Shown here piece after piece: positions 1 to 9,251 of a DNA stretch of 64,000 bases. Each line of letters begins with the position of its first letter. Position 1 is the stretch's first letter. The position numbers were made by a program, and so were the translations under genes. Source of the DNA: Liquorilactobacillus sucicola DSM 21376 = JCM 15457 (lineage in GTDB: Bacteria; Bacillota; Bacilli; Lactobacillales; Lactobacillaceae); contig NZ_BALC01000009.1 of the NCBI RefSeq assembly GCF_000612445.1, positions 1 to 64,000 of the forward strand, in the 5' to 3' direction. The notes below the pieces were generated by a model that saw nothing but the letters and a program-made list of their open reading frames with translations, searched no databases and was not told the origin of the DNA.

Positions 1-234
1 CAGTTTTCAAAGATCTACAAGCATTACATTTTTCCAACGCAACCACTATATGATATCTCGGTTAAACTTAAAAGTCAATATCTTTTTTTGAAACGCCTTA
101 ATAAATATTCAGCATTTCTAAATAAAAATACACAATATATTTTTATTAAGTTAGTACTCAACTGCATAAAAGCAACCATTACGCTACCTGTGCATTCGCA
201 CCAACAAGAAATATATTACCAACATATTCATTAA
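1..234 (+). CDS. possible 3' end of a gene cut by the window edge
   Basis: Frame 1 is open from the first base to a TAA at 232-234, giving 77 residues with no start codon needed inside the window. The translation is rich in Lys, Tyr, Asn and Ile (for example QFSKIYKHYIFPTQPLYDIS at its start), a composition plausible for an AT-rich genome. Such a long stop-free stretch is not expected often by chance here, but it is possible. I recognise no family. If real, it runs convergently toward the S1-domain gene. Confidence is low because only the C-terminus would be visible. Confidence 0.35.
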   Translation, partial: QFSKIYKHYIFPTQPLYDISVKLKSQYLFLKRLNKYSAFLNKNTQYIFIKLVLNCIKATITLPVHSHQQEIYYQHIH

Positions 235-253
235 TGGTCAAGCTTTTTTTATT

Positions 254-640
254 CTATTTTCTTATATTTGCCAAACTTTCTTCAATCCACCCATCTAAAC
301 GTTCTGCAATTGGAGCAAAACCAGTTTCAACATGTCTGCTTGTCCAATAATGTTTATGCTCACACCTAACTTTTGTTCCAATGTTATCTAAACTAGAAGT
401 ACTTTTTTCCAAGCACCTCAGCGATAGACTTATTTTTTGTGTGTATTCATCAATATCAATAATTCTAACTTTAACCTCCTGATTAACTTTTAGATATTTG
501 TGGATATCATCGACAAAACCATGTTTGCATTCAGAAATGTGGATGAGCCCTTGCGTATGATCTTTTAGGGTAACGAACGCTCCATAAGGTTGAATACCGG
601 TTATTTTTCCTTCAACAATCATTCCTATCCTATAATTCAT
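254..640 (-). CDS. S1 RNA-binding domain protein, CvfD/YugI type
   Basis: A 128-residue cytoplasmic protein with one S1 domain at about residues 1-75, shown by the GKITGIQPYGAFVTL and GLIHISE motifs and the VKVRIIDID strand. The short tail with HKHYWTSR and GFAPIAE resembles the CvfD/YugI (general stress protein 13) family, which binds RNA or ribosomes and acts post-transcriptionally in Firmicutes. The frame is open further upstream to 712, but the ATG at 640 follows a GGGGAG ribosome site and begins the S1 fold, so I chose it. It is read in the same direction as the cyclophilin gene just upstream, 22 bases away, and may be co-transcribed with it. Confidence 0.85.
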   Translation of the reverse strand: MNYRIGMIVEGKITGIQPYGAFVTLKDHTQGLIHISECKHGFVDDIHKYLKVNQEVKVRIIDIDEYTQKISLSLRCLEKSTSSLDNIGTKVRCEHKHYWTSRHVETGFAPIAERLDGWIEESLANIRK

Positions 641-662
641 TTTTTCTCCCCACATCATAAAT

Positions 663-1244
663 TTATTCAAGTATAATCTTCTCAATAACAACGTCATTGA
701 TAGGTTTGTCATTAAAATCTGTTTTCACGGCCGCAATTTTGTCAATTATTTCCAGTCCATCGAAAACTTGCCCAAAAACAGTGTGATGATGATCTAGCCA
801 TGGTGTCCCGCCTTTTTGGTACATTTCTACAACCTCTTGCGGATACCCAGCCCCATTCATTTGCTCTACCATTTGCGTTGGAAGATTTTTATTTTGTACA
901 ATAAAAAACTGACTTCCATTCGTATTGGGTCCCGCATTAGCCATTGAAAGTGCTCCTCTGAAATTAAAAAGATTGTTAGAAAATTCATCTTCAAATGGGG
1001 CGCCCCAAATGCTTTCCCCTCCCATTCCAGTTCCTGTAGGATCTCCACCTTGAATCATAAAATCAGAAATAATTCGATGAAATATCCCAGCATCATAGTA
1101 GCCTTTCTTGGCTAAAGCGGAAAAGTTTTCAACAGCTTTCGGTGCCTCATCGGGAAATAATGCTACTTCAATATCCCCATAATTTGTTTTAATTGTTGCC
1201 TTTGGTCCCTTGATTTTTTCTAAATGCAATTGTGGAAATGTCAA
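663..1244 (-). CDS. ppiB: peptidyl-prolyl cis-trans isomerase, cyclophilin type
   Basis: A 193-residue single-domain cyclophilin without a signal peptide, expected to speed proline isomerisation during protein folding in the cytoplasm. The [14 protein letters not shown] segment carries the catalytic Arg and substrate-pocket residues, and NTNGSQFFI is the second cyclophilin signature. I placed the start at the TTG at 1244 because AGGGGAGG lies just upstream, and [10 protein letters not shown] is the N-terminus usual in lactobacilli. An ATG-initiated reading from 1280 would put that ribosome site inside the gene. The gene is divergent from the ferredoxin-NADP reductase gene. Confidence 0.92.
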   Translation of the reverse strand: MTFPQLHLEKIKGPKATIKTNYGDIEVALFPDEAPKAVENFSALAKKGYYDAGIFHRIISDFMIQGGDPTGTGMGGESIWGAPFEDEFSNNLFNFRGALSMANAGPNTNGSQFFIVQNKNLPTQMVEQMNGAGYPQEVVEMYQKGGTPWLDHHHTVFGQVFDGLEIIDKIAAVKTDFNDKPINDVVIEKIILE

Positions 1245-1375
1245 TTTAATTCCTCCCCTAATGTTCTTCATATTCTTCATTCTATCTAAAAAACAATTAT
1301 TTTTCCAATTTAATTTATTTTGTCTCGCAATTATGCTAATCTAGCCTAGTGTAAACAATTGAAAGGAGTATTTTG

Positions 1376-2386
1376 ATGTCAATCCAGAACTACTATGATA
1401 TTACAGTTATTGGCGGCGGACCTGTTGGACTTTTTACCACTACATACGCTCGCATGCACAATGCAAATGTTCAAATCATTGAAAGTCTCGATCAATTAGG
1501 AGGACAAGCAAATACTCTGTTTCCCACTAAGAATATTTATGATATTCCAGGATTCAGTTCTATAAAGGCCTCCGCACTAATTGATCATCTGATTAACCAA
1601 GTCAAAATGTTTTCGCCTGATATTTTTTTAAATGAAACAGTTGAAAATCTTGAAAAAACATCTGAAGGTTTTCGAGTTACAACATCCAAACGTGTTACCT
1701 ACTCACGCTCTGTTATCATTACAACGGGCATAGGGTCATTTCAGCCTCGTCGGCTTGCTGTTGCTGAAGCACACAAACTTGAGGGAAATCAGCTTCGCTA
1801 CTTTATTCAAGATCCCCAAGAGTTCAAAAATAAAGATATTGTCATCGCTGGGGGAGGCGACTCAGCTGTTGATTGGGCATTGGAGCTTGCCCAAACGGCC
1901 TCTTCATTGCACATTGTTCATAGAAGAGATCGGTTCCGTGCATTAGAAGCTAATGTTGATAAATTAGCTCAGACAGATACTATTTTTGACACCCCTTACT
2001 TAATCAATGATGTTCAAAAACGTAATGATGATAAAATTAACATTACTTTGAAAAAGGTGAAAAGTGACGAACAAAAGAGGATAACAGCAGATTATCTGTT
2101 AGTAAATTACGGCTTTATTTCCGATAACAAATTACTCCATTCTTGGGACTTGGAAACTGAACACAATTTAATTACCGTTGCACGTAATATGGAAACTTCA
2201 ATACCAGGTGTTTTCGCAGCTGGAGACATTGTATCCTATTCCGGTCGAGCAAACTTGATTGCAACGGGCTTTGGCGAAGCGCCTATCGCTGTCAACAGTG
2301 CTATGCGCTACGTTTATCCTGACTTGCGTCAAGCTGTCCATAGTACACAATTAATGAAGCACTTCCTTGCAAAAGAGGATAAATAA
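1376..2386 (+). CDS. ferredoxin/flavodoxin-NADP+ reductase, thioredoxin-reductase-like type
   Basis: A 336-residue flavoprotein with an N-terminal FAD-binding motif (GGGPVG near residue 12), a central NAD(P)H-binding motif (GGGDSAVDWA near residue 160) followed by HRRDRFRA, and the C-terminal FAD contact GVFAAGD. The CxxC redox pair of true thioredoxin reductases is absent, which places it with the homodimeric type 2 ferredoxin-NADP reductases of Firmicutes. The ATG at 1376 follows AAAGGAG at 7 bases; a TTG one codon earlier is possible. It is followed by the DedA gene in the same direction. Confidence 0.9.
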   Translation: MSIQNYYDITVIGGGPVGLFTTTYARMHNANVQIIESLDQLGGQANTLFPTKNIYDIPGFSSIKASALIDHLINQVKMFSPDIFLNETVENLEKTSEGFRVTTSKRVTYSRSVIITTGIGSFQPRRLAVAEAHKLEGNQLRYFIQDPQEFKNKDIVIAGGGDSAVDWALELAQTASSLHIVHRRDRFRALEANVDKLAQTDTIFDTPYLINDVQKRNDDKINITLKKVKSDEQKRITADYLLVNYGFISDNKLLHSWDLETEHNLITVARNMETSIPGVFAAGDIVSYSGRANLIATGFGEAPIAVNSAMRYVYPDLRQAVHSTQLMKHFLAKEDK

Positions 2387-2422
2387 AAAATTCTACTATA
2401 TTTAGCCAGTAAGGAGTACCCT

Positions 2423-3064
2423 ATGAGCTTTCTAATCGATTTTATCATACACATTGATTCACACTTAGTTACCATTGTAAACACATTTGGCAACTGGACT
2501 TACCTAATTCTTTTTTTAGTCATTTTTATTGAGACTGGGGCGGTCATTATGCCATTTCTTCCCGGTGATTCACTACTTTTTGCGGCCTGCGCACTCGCAG
2601 CAAACCCAGAGTATCATCTCAACGTTTGGCTTTTTGCGTTCTTATTTTGGATTGCTCCACTTTTAGGTGATTCTCTAAACTTCTTCATAGGCCAAAAAAT
2701 TGGCTCAACAATTAATGATACCTCATTTTTAGGTCGGTTCATCAAAAAGGAAAATCTGGATAAAACGGAAGCATTCTTCGAAAAACACGGCGGCATTGCT
2801 ATTTCACTGGCTCGGTTTATGCCAATAATTCGTACCATGTCGCCCTTTGTGGCCGGTGGAAGTGGTATCCATTACCGTAAATTCTTGCGCTATAATTTTC
2901 TAGGTGCAACCGCATGGATGATGCTTTGCTGCAGTGCAGGTTATTACTTTGGTAACTTTCCAATCGTGAAAAAGCATTTTTCACTAATAATTATCGGCAT
3001 TATCATAGTTTCTTTAATTCCTGCCATTGCTGCAGGATTAAAGAAGCGTTTTTCTAAGAAGTAG
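2423..3064 (+). CDS. DedA/SNARE-associated family membrane protein
   Basis: A 213-residue polytopic inner-membrane protein of the DedA family (VTT domain). Diagnostic segments are the acidic FIETGAVIMPFLPGDSLLF block near residue 37 and the basic RFMPIIRTMSPFVAGG motif near residue 130, which contains the essential arginines of the family. DedA proteins are linked to membrane lipid transport or recycling and envelope homeostasis; a recent proposal is undecaprenyl phosphate flipping. An ATG follows GGAGTACCCT. It sits 36 bases after the reductase gene, and a 27-bp hairpin closes this two-gene unit. Confidence 0.88.
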   Translation: MSFLIDFIIHIDSHLVTIVNTFGNWTYLILFLVIFIETGAVIMPFLPGDSLLFAACALAANPEYHLNVWLFAFLFWIAPLLGDSLNFFIGQKIGSTINDTSFLGRFIKKENLDKTEAFFEKHGGIAISLARFMPIIRTMSPFVAGGSGIHYRKFLRYNFLGATAWMMLCCSAGYYFGNFPIVKKHFSLIIIGIIIVSLIPAIAAGLKKRFSKK

Positions 3065-3086
3065 GACAAGTTAGAACGATATAAAC

Positions 3087-3158
3087 AAAAAATAGATTAT
3101 TCAAAAAGAACCCACGACCAAAAAAACACGCGGGTTCTTTTTGAATAATCTATTTTTT
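3087..3158. terminator. 27-bp perfect inverted repeat, bidirectional terminator
   Basis: Left arm 3087-3113 and right arm 3132-3158 are perfect complements over 27 bases with an 18-base loop. The stem has CCC/GGG at its loop end and A- and T-rich ends, so a U tract follows the GC part in both directions. It lies just after the DedA stop codon and before the end of the convergent DUF1461 gene, as expected for a bidirectional terminator. Confidence 0.8.
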
Positions 3159-3346
3159 CATTGATGTGCTTTGGATGTTCAAAAGTTACCTTTTACGACA
3201 ACTAATTGGCTTTTTCAAACTCATTTTAGCCACACAATTAACTTAGCCATAAATTGCTCGTAATCAATCCTAGGCTAAGTCCATAATTCACTGTCAATAC
3301 TTAAACTATAATAATTATTGCAATATTTTACTCCACCTATAACACG

Positions 3347-3970
3347 CTACAAGCTTTTACGTCCGCACAAAACACCAAACCAAAATAAAAACTCCAGCAC
3401 CAAAAAGAAAACAACAAAACAAGCCATGAAAAATGTATCCGGTAACGCATTTATGATCGGGTCTAAAGCAGGATCAAAAAGCCAATCATTATTTCTAAAG
3501 AGAATACGATGAAAATCCACAAAAAAAGTATTGAATTGGAGTACCATCATAACTGCCGCAAATGCGACCGCAGCCATTGCAAGCTTAAAAGGTAAAATTA
3601 GACGCCAAAACTGTTTTCTGCGTTTTATTTTAGCCAAAAACAAAATACTCACAGGTAAAGTAACCAAAAAGACAAAATGGTTGACTAGAAACAATCTTTT
3701 TACATCGTAAAAGTGGCTCAGTCCCTTGTAAGACATTTCTAATGACAAATTGAGCTTATTTACCCAAGGAAAATTCAAAAACTCTAGTAAGCGATAATAC
3801 TCGCTTATTAGCTGGCTATTAGTCAACCCAACATTCTTACCTAGATCATCATGAATAACAAAAAATTTGTATAGCGGTGTAAAACTGATCGTTAAAATGA
3901 TACTTAGCGAAATCAAGAAAAGAAATAGACACAGCCATTCAAAAGCTGTCAAAACTCTCTCTTTAGTCAT
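3347..3970 (-). CDS. TIGR01906/DUF1461 family integral membrane protein
   Basis: A 207-residue membrane protein with an N-terminal hydrophobic segment (residues 10-30) and three more clustered in the C-terminal half. The region after the first helix, with DDLGKNVGLTNSQLISEYY and later SHFYDVKRLF, matches the DUF1461 family of lactobacilli. No biochemical function is established. The ATG at 3970 overlaps the stop of the upstream phosphatase gene (GATGACTAA arrangement), so translational coupling is likely. In lactobacilli this gene usually accompanies the NagD-like phosphatase and the YutD gene, as it does here. A weak hairpin (3242-3248 with 3273-3279) lies downstream. Confidence 0.82.
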   Translation of the reverse strand: MTKERVLTAFEWLCLFLFLISLSIILTISFTPLYKFFVIHDDLGKNVGLTNSQLISEYYRLLEFLNFPWVNKLNLSLEMSYKGLSHFYDVKRLFLVNHFVFLVTLPVSILFLAKIKRRKQFWRLILPFKLAMAAVAFAAVMMVLQFNTFFVDFHRILFRNNDWLFDPALDPIINALPDTFFMACFVVFFLVLEFLFWFGVLCGRKSL

Positions 3971-4742
3971 CACTCAATGTCCAATTATCTAGCGACTCGA
4001 TTTCATAAGTTGGTTTAATTTCTTTTTCCTTAACTTGTTCTGGCGTTGAAACACCTGTGTAAACAAGTAATGTGTCAATTCCTAAATTAATTCCTGCGGT
4101 AATATCGGTCATGTAATTATCGCCCACCATAATAACTTCATTTTTCTTTAGTTTCAGCCTATTCAGTGCTTTCTTCATAATAATGGCTTCCGGTTTTCCA
4201 ATATACGTTGCCTTTTGTTGTGTTGCACACTCCACTAATGCAATTATTGAGCCAGCTCCCGGTACCAAACCTCTTTCATTTGGTAAGTTAGTGTCCGCAT
4301 TAGTTCCAATAAAGGTTGCACCTCTCTTAATTGCTAAAGTCGCCAATTCAAACTTGTGGTATGTTACATCATAATCCAATCCAACAACTACATAATCAGG
4401 ATGCTGTTCTTCAAAATAAAATCCTTTATTAGTCAATGCCTTTTTTAACCCAAATTCACCTATCGCGTATACTGCTTTTTTATTCTCATCTAAACTTGCT
4501 AGATAATCAGCCGTTGCAAGAGCAGTCGTATAAACATTGTCGGTCGTAACATGAATGTCAAAATTATCTGCTAAATTTTTGACCACAGCTTGTGGTTCCT
4601 GTGTGCTATTGTTTGTGACAAACAGGAAAGGAATATCATTTTTTTGCAATTTCTCAATAAAACGTTTAGCAGCAGGAATTTTTTCTTTTCCGCGATACAT
4701 CGTACCATCCAAATCAATTAAATATCCTTTATACTTTCTCAT
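3963..4742 (-). CDS. HAD-superfamily phosphatase, NagD/TIGR01457 type
   Basis: A 259-residue cytoplasmic HAD phosphatase. DLDGTMYRG near residue 10 contains the nucleophile and acid/base aspartates, TNNST near residue 44 is motif II, and VGDNYMTDITAG near residue 205 supplies the metal-binding acidic pair. The cap between them is of the type IIa NagD form. Family members dephosphorylate small phosphorylated metabolites; the substrate cannot be told from sequence. The gene is in an operon-like series YutD - this gene - DUF1461, with a 13-base gap before and an overlap after. Confidence 0.9.
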   Translation of the reverse strand: MRKYKGYLIDLDGTMYRGKEKIPAAKRFIEKLQKNDIPFLFVTNNSTQEPQAVVKNLADNFDIHVTTDNVYTTALATADYLASLDENKKAVYAIGEFGLKKALTNKGFYFEEQHPDYVVVGLDYDVTYHKFELATLAIKRGATFIGTNADTNLPNERGLVPGAGSIIALVECATQQKATYIGKPEAIIMKKALNRLKLKKNEVIMVGDNYMTDITAGINLGIDTLLVYTGVSTPEQVKEKEIKPTYEIESLDNWTLSDD

Positions 4743-4755
4743 TGTCTTACCTCAT

Positions 4756-5385
4756 TTATTCGTTTTTACTTTTTTGTCTGATAGTAAAATGTCTCTTTTT
4801 TGTATTTTTACTGTGCACCGATCTACTCTTAAGCCCTTGTTTTTTGTCTCTTTTTTTATGAATATCAAATCTTTTTTCTTCGACAAAAGCATGTTGCTTT
4901 TTAGTGCTTCTTTTAGAACTTTTCTTAGTGAAACTCTTATTCTTTTCTGAATGTTTAGTTGAATTCCGTTTACGCCCATGTTTTTTATCATTTGCAGAGC
5001 GCGTAACCTTTTGGACATCTAAATTATGCAAGATAAAATACGCACATCCGAAATTACAATACTCGTATAAATAATCATCTAAATGAGCAATATTTTGTGA
5101 TGGAAAGCCCTTATTACTATCGGCTGCATAAAAGCCATGCAGTCGAAGTTGGTCGTAGCCCCAATCACCGACAATATAATCATATTTGGTCAGTATCTGA
5201 CTGAAACGTTCTTTTAATTTTTCAATTTGAAAACCATCACGCACATTTTTTACCAAAATATACGGGTGTCCGTCAATTGTTAATTCTGTTGAATTTTTCA
5301 TTTGAATGTCACTTGCATATGCTTTCAATGTTTCAGCTTTTTTTGCAAGTTGAGCTTCTCGTCGTTCCTTCTTTTCACTGTTCAT
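4756..5385 (-). CDS. YutD family protein with long basic tail
   Basis: A 209-residue protein. Residues about 30-125 match the YutD family (DUF1027), seen in TIDGHPYILVKNVRDGF, YDYIVGDWGYDQLRLHGFY and the cysteine pair in YCNFGCAYFILHNLD. The remaining 80 residues form a low-complexity, strongly basic tail of Lys, Arg and Ser with repeated KK/KR blocks. That tail suggests nucleic-acid or ribosome binding, but this is inference. The start is supported by AAGGAG upstream. It leads the unit with the NagD-like phosphatase and DUF1461 protein. Confidence 0.8.
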   Translation of the reverse strand: MNSEKKERREAQLAKKAETLKAYASDIQMKNSTELTIDGHPYILVKNVRDGFQIEKLKERFSQILTKYDYIVGDWGYDQLRLHGFYAADSNKGFPSQNIAHLDDYLYEYCNFGCAYFILHNLDVQKVTRSANDKKHGRKRNSTKHSEKNKSFTKKSSKRSTKKQHAFVEEKRFDIHKKRDKKQGLKSRSVHSKNTKKRHFTIRQKSKNE

Positions 5386-5415
5386 GGATAATCTCCTTAA
5401 AAAATGCTGCTCTTA

Positions 5416-6795
5416 TTATACAGGATATTTAGCGCCGAAGTAATCCCCAACAACATCCCTTAAAAAACGGTCACCAATATACTGTGGGTGTCCCACAATT
5501 TCTAGAGTTGGGAAAAATGGGCAATAAATAAAATTGTCAACTGTTGCAAACTCATAATCCGCACCCGGATCTAATACTTGTCCATGCCAACTGACGCTTT
5601 TGCTTAATGGATCAAACTTTATTCCGTCATACACAATTTCTCCAAAAACTTTACCACGAAAGCCATTTCCTTTAACAACTGCGTGGCGTAAATGATTTCT
5701 ATTTTTCTCCATTTCACGTACCAAGCGCCATAAGTTATAACCATTTAACCGTACTTTAACTATTCTCATCGGATGCGGCAGTATATGATGCAATTCATAA
5801 GCTGATAAAACACCCTGGTGCAGATCACCTAAAAAAAGGCCGCCATTCAGTATTGAAGCATCTGTTTGAGTGACAAACTGAATGGCCTTTAAACTAACAT
5901 TCATTAATGGAGATCTTTTCAACCATGATCCAGGATAGTCTTTGGGTAAAATTGCAACCTGCTTCTTTTGCAGCAATGTTTCACCTTGCAGCTGATAATG
6001 TTCAATTTCAGCAGCATCACCAGAACTTTCAGGCAAAGCGGCCGTCTTGATGACTTCTGCTTTTTTACCAATCAATTTGTGATTATTTAAATCTAGGGTA
6101 ACTTGCCCAATATATCTCCCCCATTTTCCTGCGGCACAAAGCAGAGTTTGCCCTATCTCTTCACCTTTTTCTAACAAATGATGCGTGTGGCTCCCTAAGA
6201 CAACATCAAATTCTGGATATTTATTTGCAATTGCCCGATCTACATCAATTCCCAAATGAGACATTAGCACTAAAACATCCACTTTGGGCCGCAAATTTTT
6301 TACTAGTTTTGGTATGACATCGTCAACTTTCAAAGGTATCCAATCATTCATGCGGTAGGTTGCAGAAAAAGGAGCTGTACAGGCCAAAAGACCGACTTTA
6401 GTCCCCTTATCTGTCGTAATAATTTTGCTGGTATGTGCCCAGGTTGGTGCAGTTCGTGTGCGGCCATTAATAATATTATCTAAAATTACAGGAAAGGCGG
6501 CCTGCTCATACATTGCATTCAATTGTTCATGCGAATTGCCAATCCCCTCATTGTTTCCAATCGTAACCGCATCATACCCGATAGTATTCATTAATTCAAT
6601 ATTTATCTTGCCATCAGTCGCTTCACTCAAAGGATGCACTCTGTCCATAGCATCGCCTAAATCAACCGTAATAACGCTTTCTCCTTTTTTATACAGTTGT
6701 TTTCGTGTCGCAATAAGGTACCTTCTTATTTTCGGCCAGTTTTCAAAATGTGAATGTATATCATTAGTATGCAGCAGTGTAATTCTCTCATCCAT
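5416..6795 (-). CDS. cytoplasmic 5'-nucleotidase/2',3'-cyclic phosphodiesterase-like protein, YunD type
   Basis: A 459-residue protein with an N-terminal calcineurin-like metallophosphoesterase domain: HTNDIHSHF near residue 9, GDAMDR near 47, GNNEGIG near 100, SHLGID near 180 and GSHTHH near 202. A C-terminal 5'-nucleotidase domain with NGGLFLGDL follows at about 315. There is no signal peptide or anchor, so it should act inside the cell, unlike the exported UshA-type enzymes. B. subtilis YunD is the closest named relative I recognise. It lies 17 bases after the frameshifted metallophosphoesterase gene and 30 bases before YutD. Confidence 0.85.
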   Translation of the reverse strand: MDERITLLHTNDIHSHFENWPKIRRYLIATRKQLYKKGESVITVDLGDAMDRVHPLSEATDGKINIELMNTIGYDAVTIGNNEGIGNSHEQLNAMYEQAAFPVILDNIINGRTRTAPTWAHTSKIITTDKGTKVGLLACTAPFSATYRMNDWIPLKVDDVIPKLVKNLRPKVDVLVLMSHLGIDVDRAIANKYPEFDVVLGSHTHHLLEKGEEIGQTLLCAAGKWGRYIGQVTLDLNNHKLIGKKAEVIKTAALPESSGDAAEIEHYQLQGETLLQKKQVAILPKDYPGSWLKRSPLMNVSLKAIQFVTQTDASILNGGLFLGDLHQGVLSAYELHHILPHPMRIVKVRLNGYNLWRLVREMEKNRNHLRHAVVKGNGFRGKVFGEIVYDGIKFDPLSKSVSWHGQVLDPGADYEFATVDNFIYCPFFPTLEIVGHPQYIGDRFLRDVVGDYFGAKYPV

Positions 6796-6812
6796 TGCTA
6801 ACCGTCTTCTTT

Positions 6813-7422
6813 CTAAATATTTCTTCTCTGAAAATCGATTTTTTTTGCCTCAAGCATTTCAAGAACATCTGAACTGCTAAAAGGGGTTCCAAACTCAATT
6901 TTTTTATTCAGATATTCACTTTCAGGCGTATCTACCCCAACATTAATATTATAAAAGGCGTTAATGCTGTAATAATGGACATGGCCATGAAGATTGATAC
7001 TATTTCTAGAAATCCCCAGCATTAATGGGTAATGTGTCAAAAAAAATTGATAATGCTCAAATTTTATGATACATCCTACATCATGTAAAACAAACTTTTT
7101 TTTTACCATTATCGAGTTGGTAATTATTCTTTTCTAAAAACTTAAAAAAGTCTCTAGTGTCGTGGTTCCCCTTTATGATATTCAACTGACCATTCAGCTT
7201 ATTTAACACAGCCGAAAGTTTAGTAAAACCCTCACGGTTAGAGGTCACCAATCCCACATCGCCTAAATGATATACGACATCATGTGGTGAAACAACTTTG
7301 TTCCAATGATCAATGATATCTTGATTCATCTCAGAAGCATTCACATAATTCCGATGTGCAAAATGCATATTGTGCGCTAAATTTTCGTCAAAGAAATGCG
7401 TATCTGATGTAAAAAAGAGCAT
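6813..7422 (-). pseudogene. metallophosphoesterase, frameshifted in an A9 run
   Basis: Two overlapping frames together encode one small calcineurin-like phosphoesterase of about 200 residues. The N-terminal part (7422 down to about 7100) has FTSDTHFFDENL, HLGDVGL and KGNHDT, which are the metal-binding motifs. The C-terminal part (to 6813) has LTHYPLM and LHGHVHYY, the remaining metal ligands. The frame breaks at a run of nine A on the coding strand (7096-7104); eight would give the continuous reading NGKKKFVLHDVG. It could be a sequencing error, a true null, or a phase-variable tract. The substrate is unknown. Confidence 0.8.
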
Positions 7423-7487
7423 CTTTAACCATCCCCCATTTTAGTTAGGTTACATACTCCAGTCTAACCTTACAACTAACATTCTAC

Positions 7488-7526
7488 AAAAAAAGATGAT
7501 AAGTTCAAAATAATCACCCATCATCT
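7488..7526 (-). terminator. terminator after the permease gene
   Basis: On the minus strand AGATGAT (7520-7526) and ATCATCT (7494-7500) form a stem, followed by seven T. It lies just downstream of the permease stop at 7539, and upstream of the metallophosphoesterase gene. Confidence 0.65.
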
Positions 7527-7538
7527 AGTAGACTAAAA

Positions 7539-8902
7539 CTATTCCATTCGGCGAGCGGCTGACTTTATTGAAAATAAAAGGCCTAGCCAAACTATTGAAG
7601 CTATCAATGCTGCTAAAGTTGTTTTATCTAGACACATTATTACTGCAACGAAAATCAGAAAAGCGAGCACTAGATAATCACCCCAAGGGAATAACGGCAT
7701 TTTAAATTTACTTTTATTATTTTTTTTCTGTAGCTTTTGTTGCTTCTTAAATTTCAAATGAGCAACTATGATCATTCCCCAGATAAACAGAAAGCAAGTG
7801 GTTGCCACACTGGAGATGAACGAAAATAAGGCCGTGTTGGGAATAACAAAATTTGCTATTACCGCAAAAGTAATCACAATTGCTGAAAAAACTATTCCAT
7901 TAGCTGGAACTTGGCGCCGCGATAACTTGCTGAGCCATTTTGAAAAAGAACTGTTATTTTTATAATTTAATGAAAACAGCATTCTGCCTGTACTGAATAA
8001 AGAACTATTACATGCCGACGCAGCCGCCGTTAATACAACAAAATTAATGATTCCGGCGGCTGCCGTTATTCCTATGTTTTCAAAAACTTGAACAAATGGG
8101 CTTTGCGATGCAGAAATATTTTTCCAAGGATAAATGCTCATTAATGCTAATAAGGAACCAACATAAAAGATAATCACCCGCGTTGGAATTTCATTTATCG
8201 CCTTGGGAATAACTTTTTTCGGGTTTTCTGTTTCTGAAGCCGTTACGCCAATGAGTTCGATCCCAATAAATCCGAACGTAACCATTTGAAAAGACAGTAA
8301 GAACCCCTTCAATCCTTTTGGAAATAGCCCTCCATAATTTAGCAAATTGCCTAAACTAGCTTTACCAACTGGCGTTTTAAATCCTACTACAACAAGTAAA
8401 ATCCCAGTTGCGATCAGAGCTATAATAGCGATAATCTTGATTAGTGCAAACCAGAATTCTGTTTCACCAAACAACCCGACTGTAATCAAGTTCATTGTTA
8501 ATAAAACTGCGATAATAAGCAAGCCTGGCAACCACTGTGAACATTAGGGAACCAATACTTTATATACAAACCTGTTGCTGTAACATCAGCCATTGCAATA
8601 GTAATCCAACAAATCCAATATGTCCATCCCGTCACAAAACCAACACTCTCGCCCAAGTAAGTTCGAATAAAATCAATAAAAGAATTTTTCTTGAGATCCG
8701 ATAGCAGCAACTCCCCCATTGCACGCATTAGCAAGAAACAAATAGTTCCTGTAATCAGATACGCCAGCACAATTGATGGCCCTGCCAAGTGGATTGACTT
8801 GCCGGCCCCTAAAAACAGGCCTGTCCCAATAGTCCCTCCCAATGCTATTAACTGAACGTGCCGACTCTTTAACTCTCTTGAAAATTCTTGCTTTGCAGCC
8901 AT
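7539..8902 (-). pseudogene. amino acid permease (APC family), frameshifted
   Basis: The two parts make one amino acid-polyamine-organocation permease of about 455 residues with 12 predicted helices. The N-terminal part (8902 to about 8540) starts at an ATG after AGGAG and contains HVQLIALGGTIGTGLFLGAG, the conserved first helix with the substrate-binding loop, then GELLLSDLKKNSFIDF. The C-terminal part carries FIGIELIGVTASETENPKK. One base is missing near 8538: adding a C restores FPNVPQWLPGL. It resembles GABA/lysine/aromatic permeases of lactobacilli; the substrate is not assignable. The gene stands alone with its own terminator. Confidence 0.82.
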
Positions 8903-9185
8903 TAAAAAACTCCTAACTAATATCGTGTAACGATTTCTATAATTGTCCATTTAAATAATAAACACAATTAATAGTGTAAACTAATTACTAATTGAAGTAA
9001 AATTCAACAAGTTCATTTTGTAATGATAGAATTTCATCTTAAATATAATTTACTTTCTTTAAAATACAACATTCACAAAACAAAACGCCTGTTTCTAACT
9101 CAAAAATTTGATACTCACACTATTACAACTTAAATCCAATAAAACTTAAAATATCTTTTTTGTTTAACTTAGGCTTCACGATATA
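8903..9185. other. AT-rich intergenic region, no gene seen
   Basis: About 280 bases between the permease start and the acetate kinase terminator. The base composition is strongly AT-rich, no frame shows a recognisable protein, and it presumably holds the permease promoter. I could not fix a convincing -35/-10 pair. Confidence 0.5.
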
Positions 9186-9219
9186 CAAAAAGCCGCGACT
9201 TTTATTGTCCAACGGCTTT
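9186..9219 (-). terminator. acetate kinase terminator
   Basis: On the minus strand AAAGCCG (9213-9219) pairs with CGGCTTT (9189-9195) across a 17-base loop and is followed by TTTTTGTAT. It lies 33 bases beyond the ackA stop. Confidence 0.6.
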
Positions 9220-9251
9220 CACAGTTTTAATTTTCTACATTTAGATATTAC

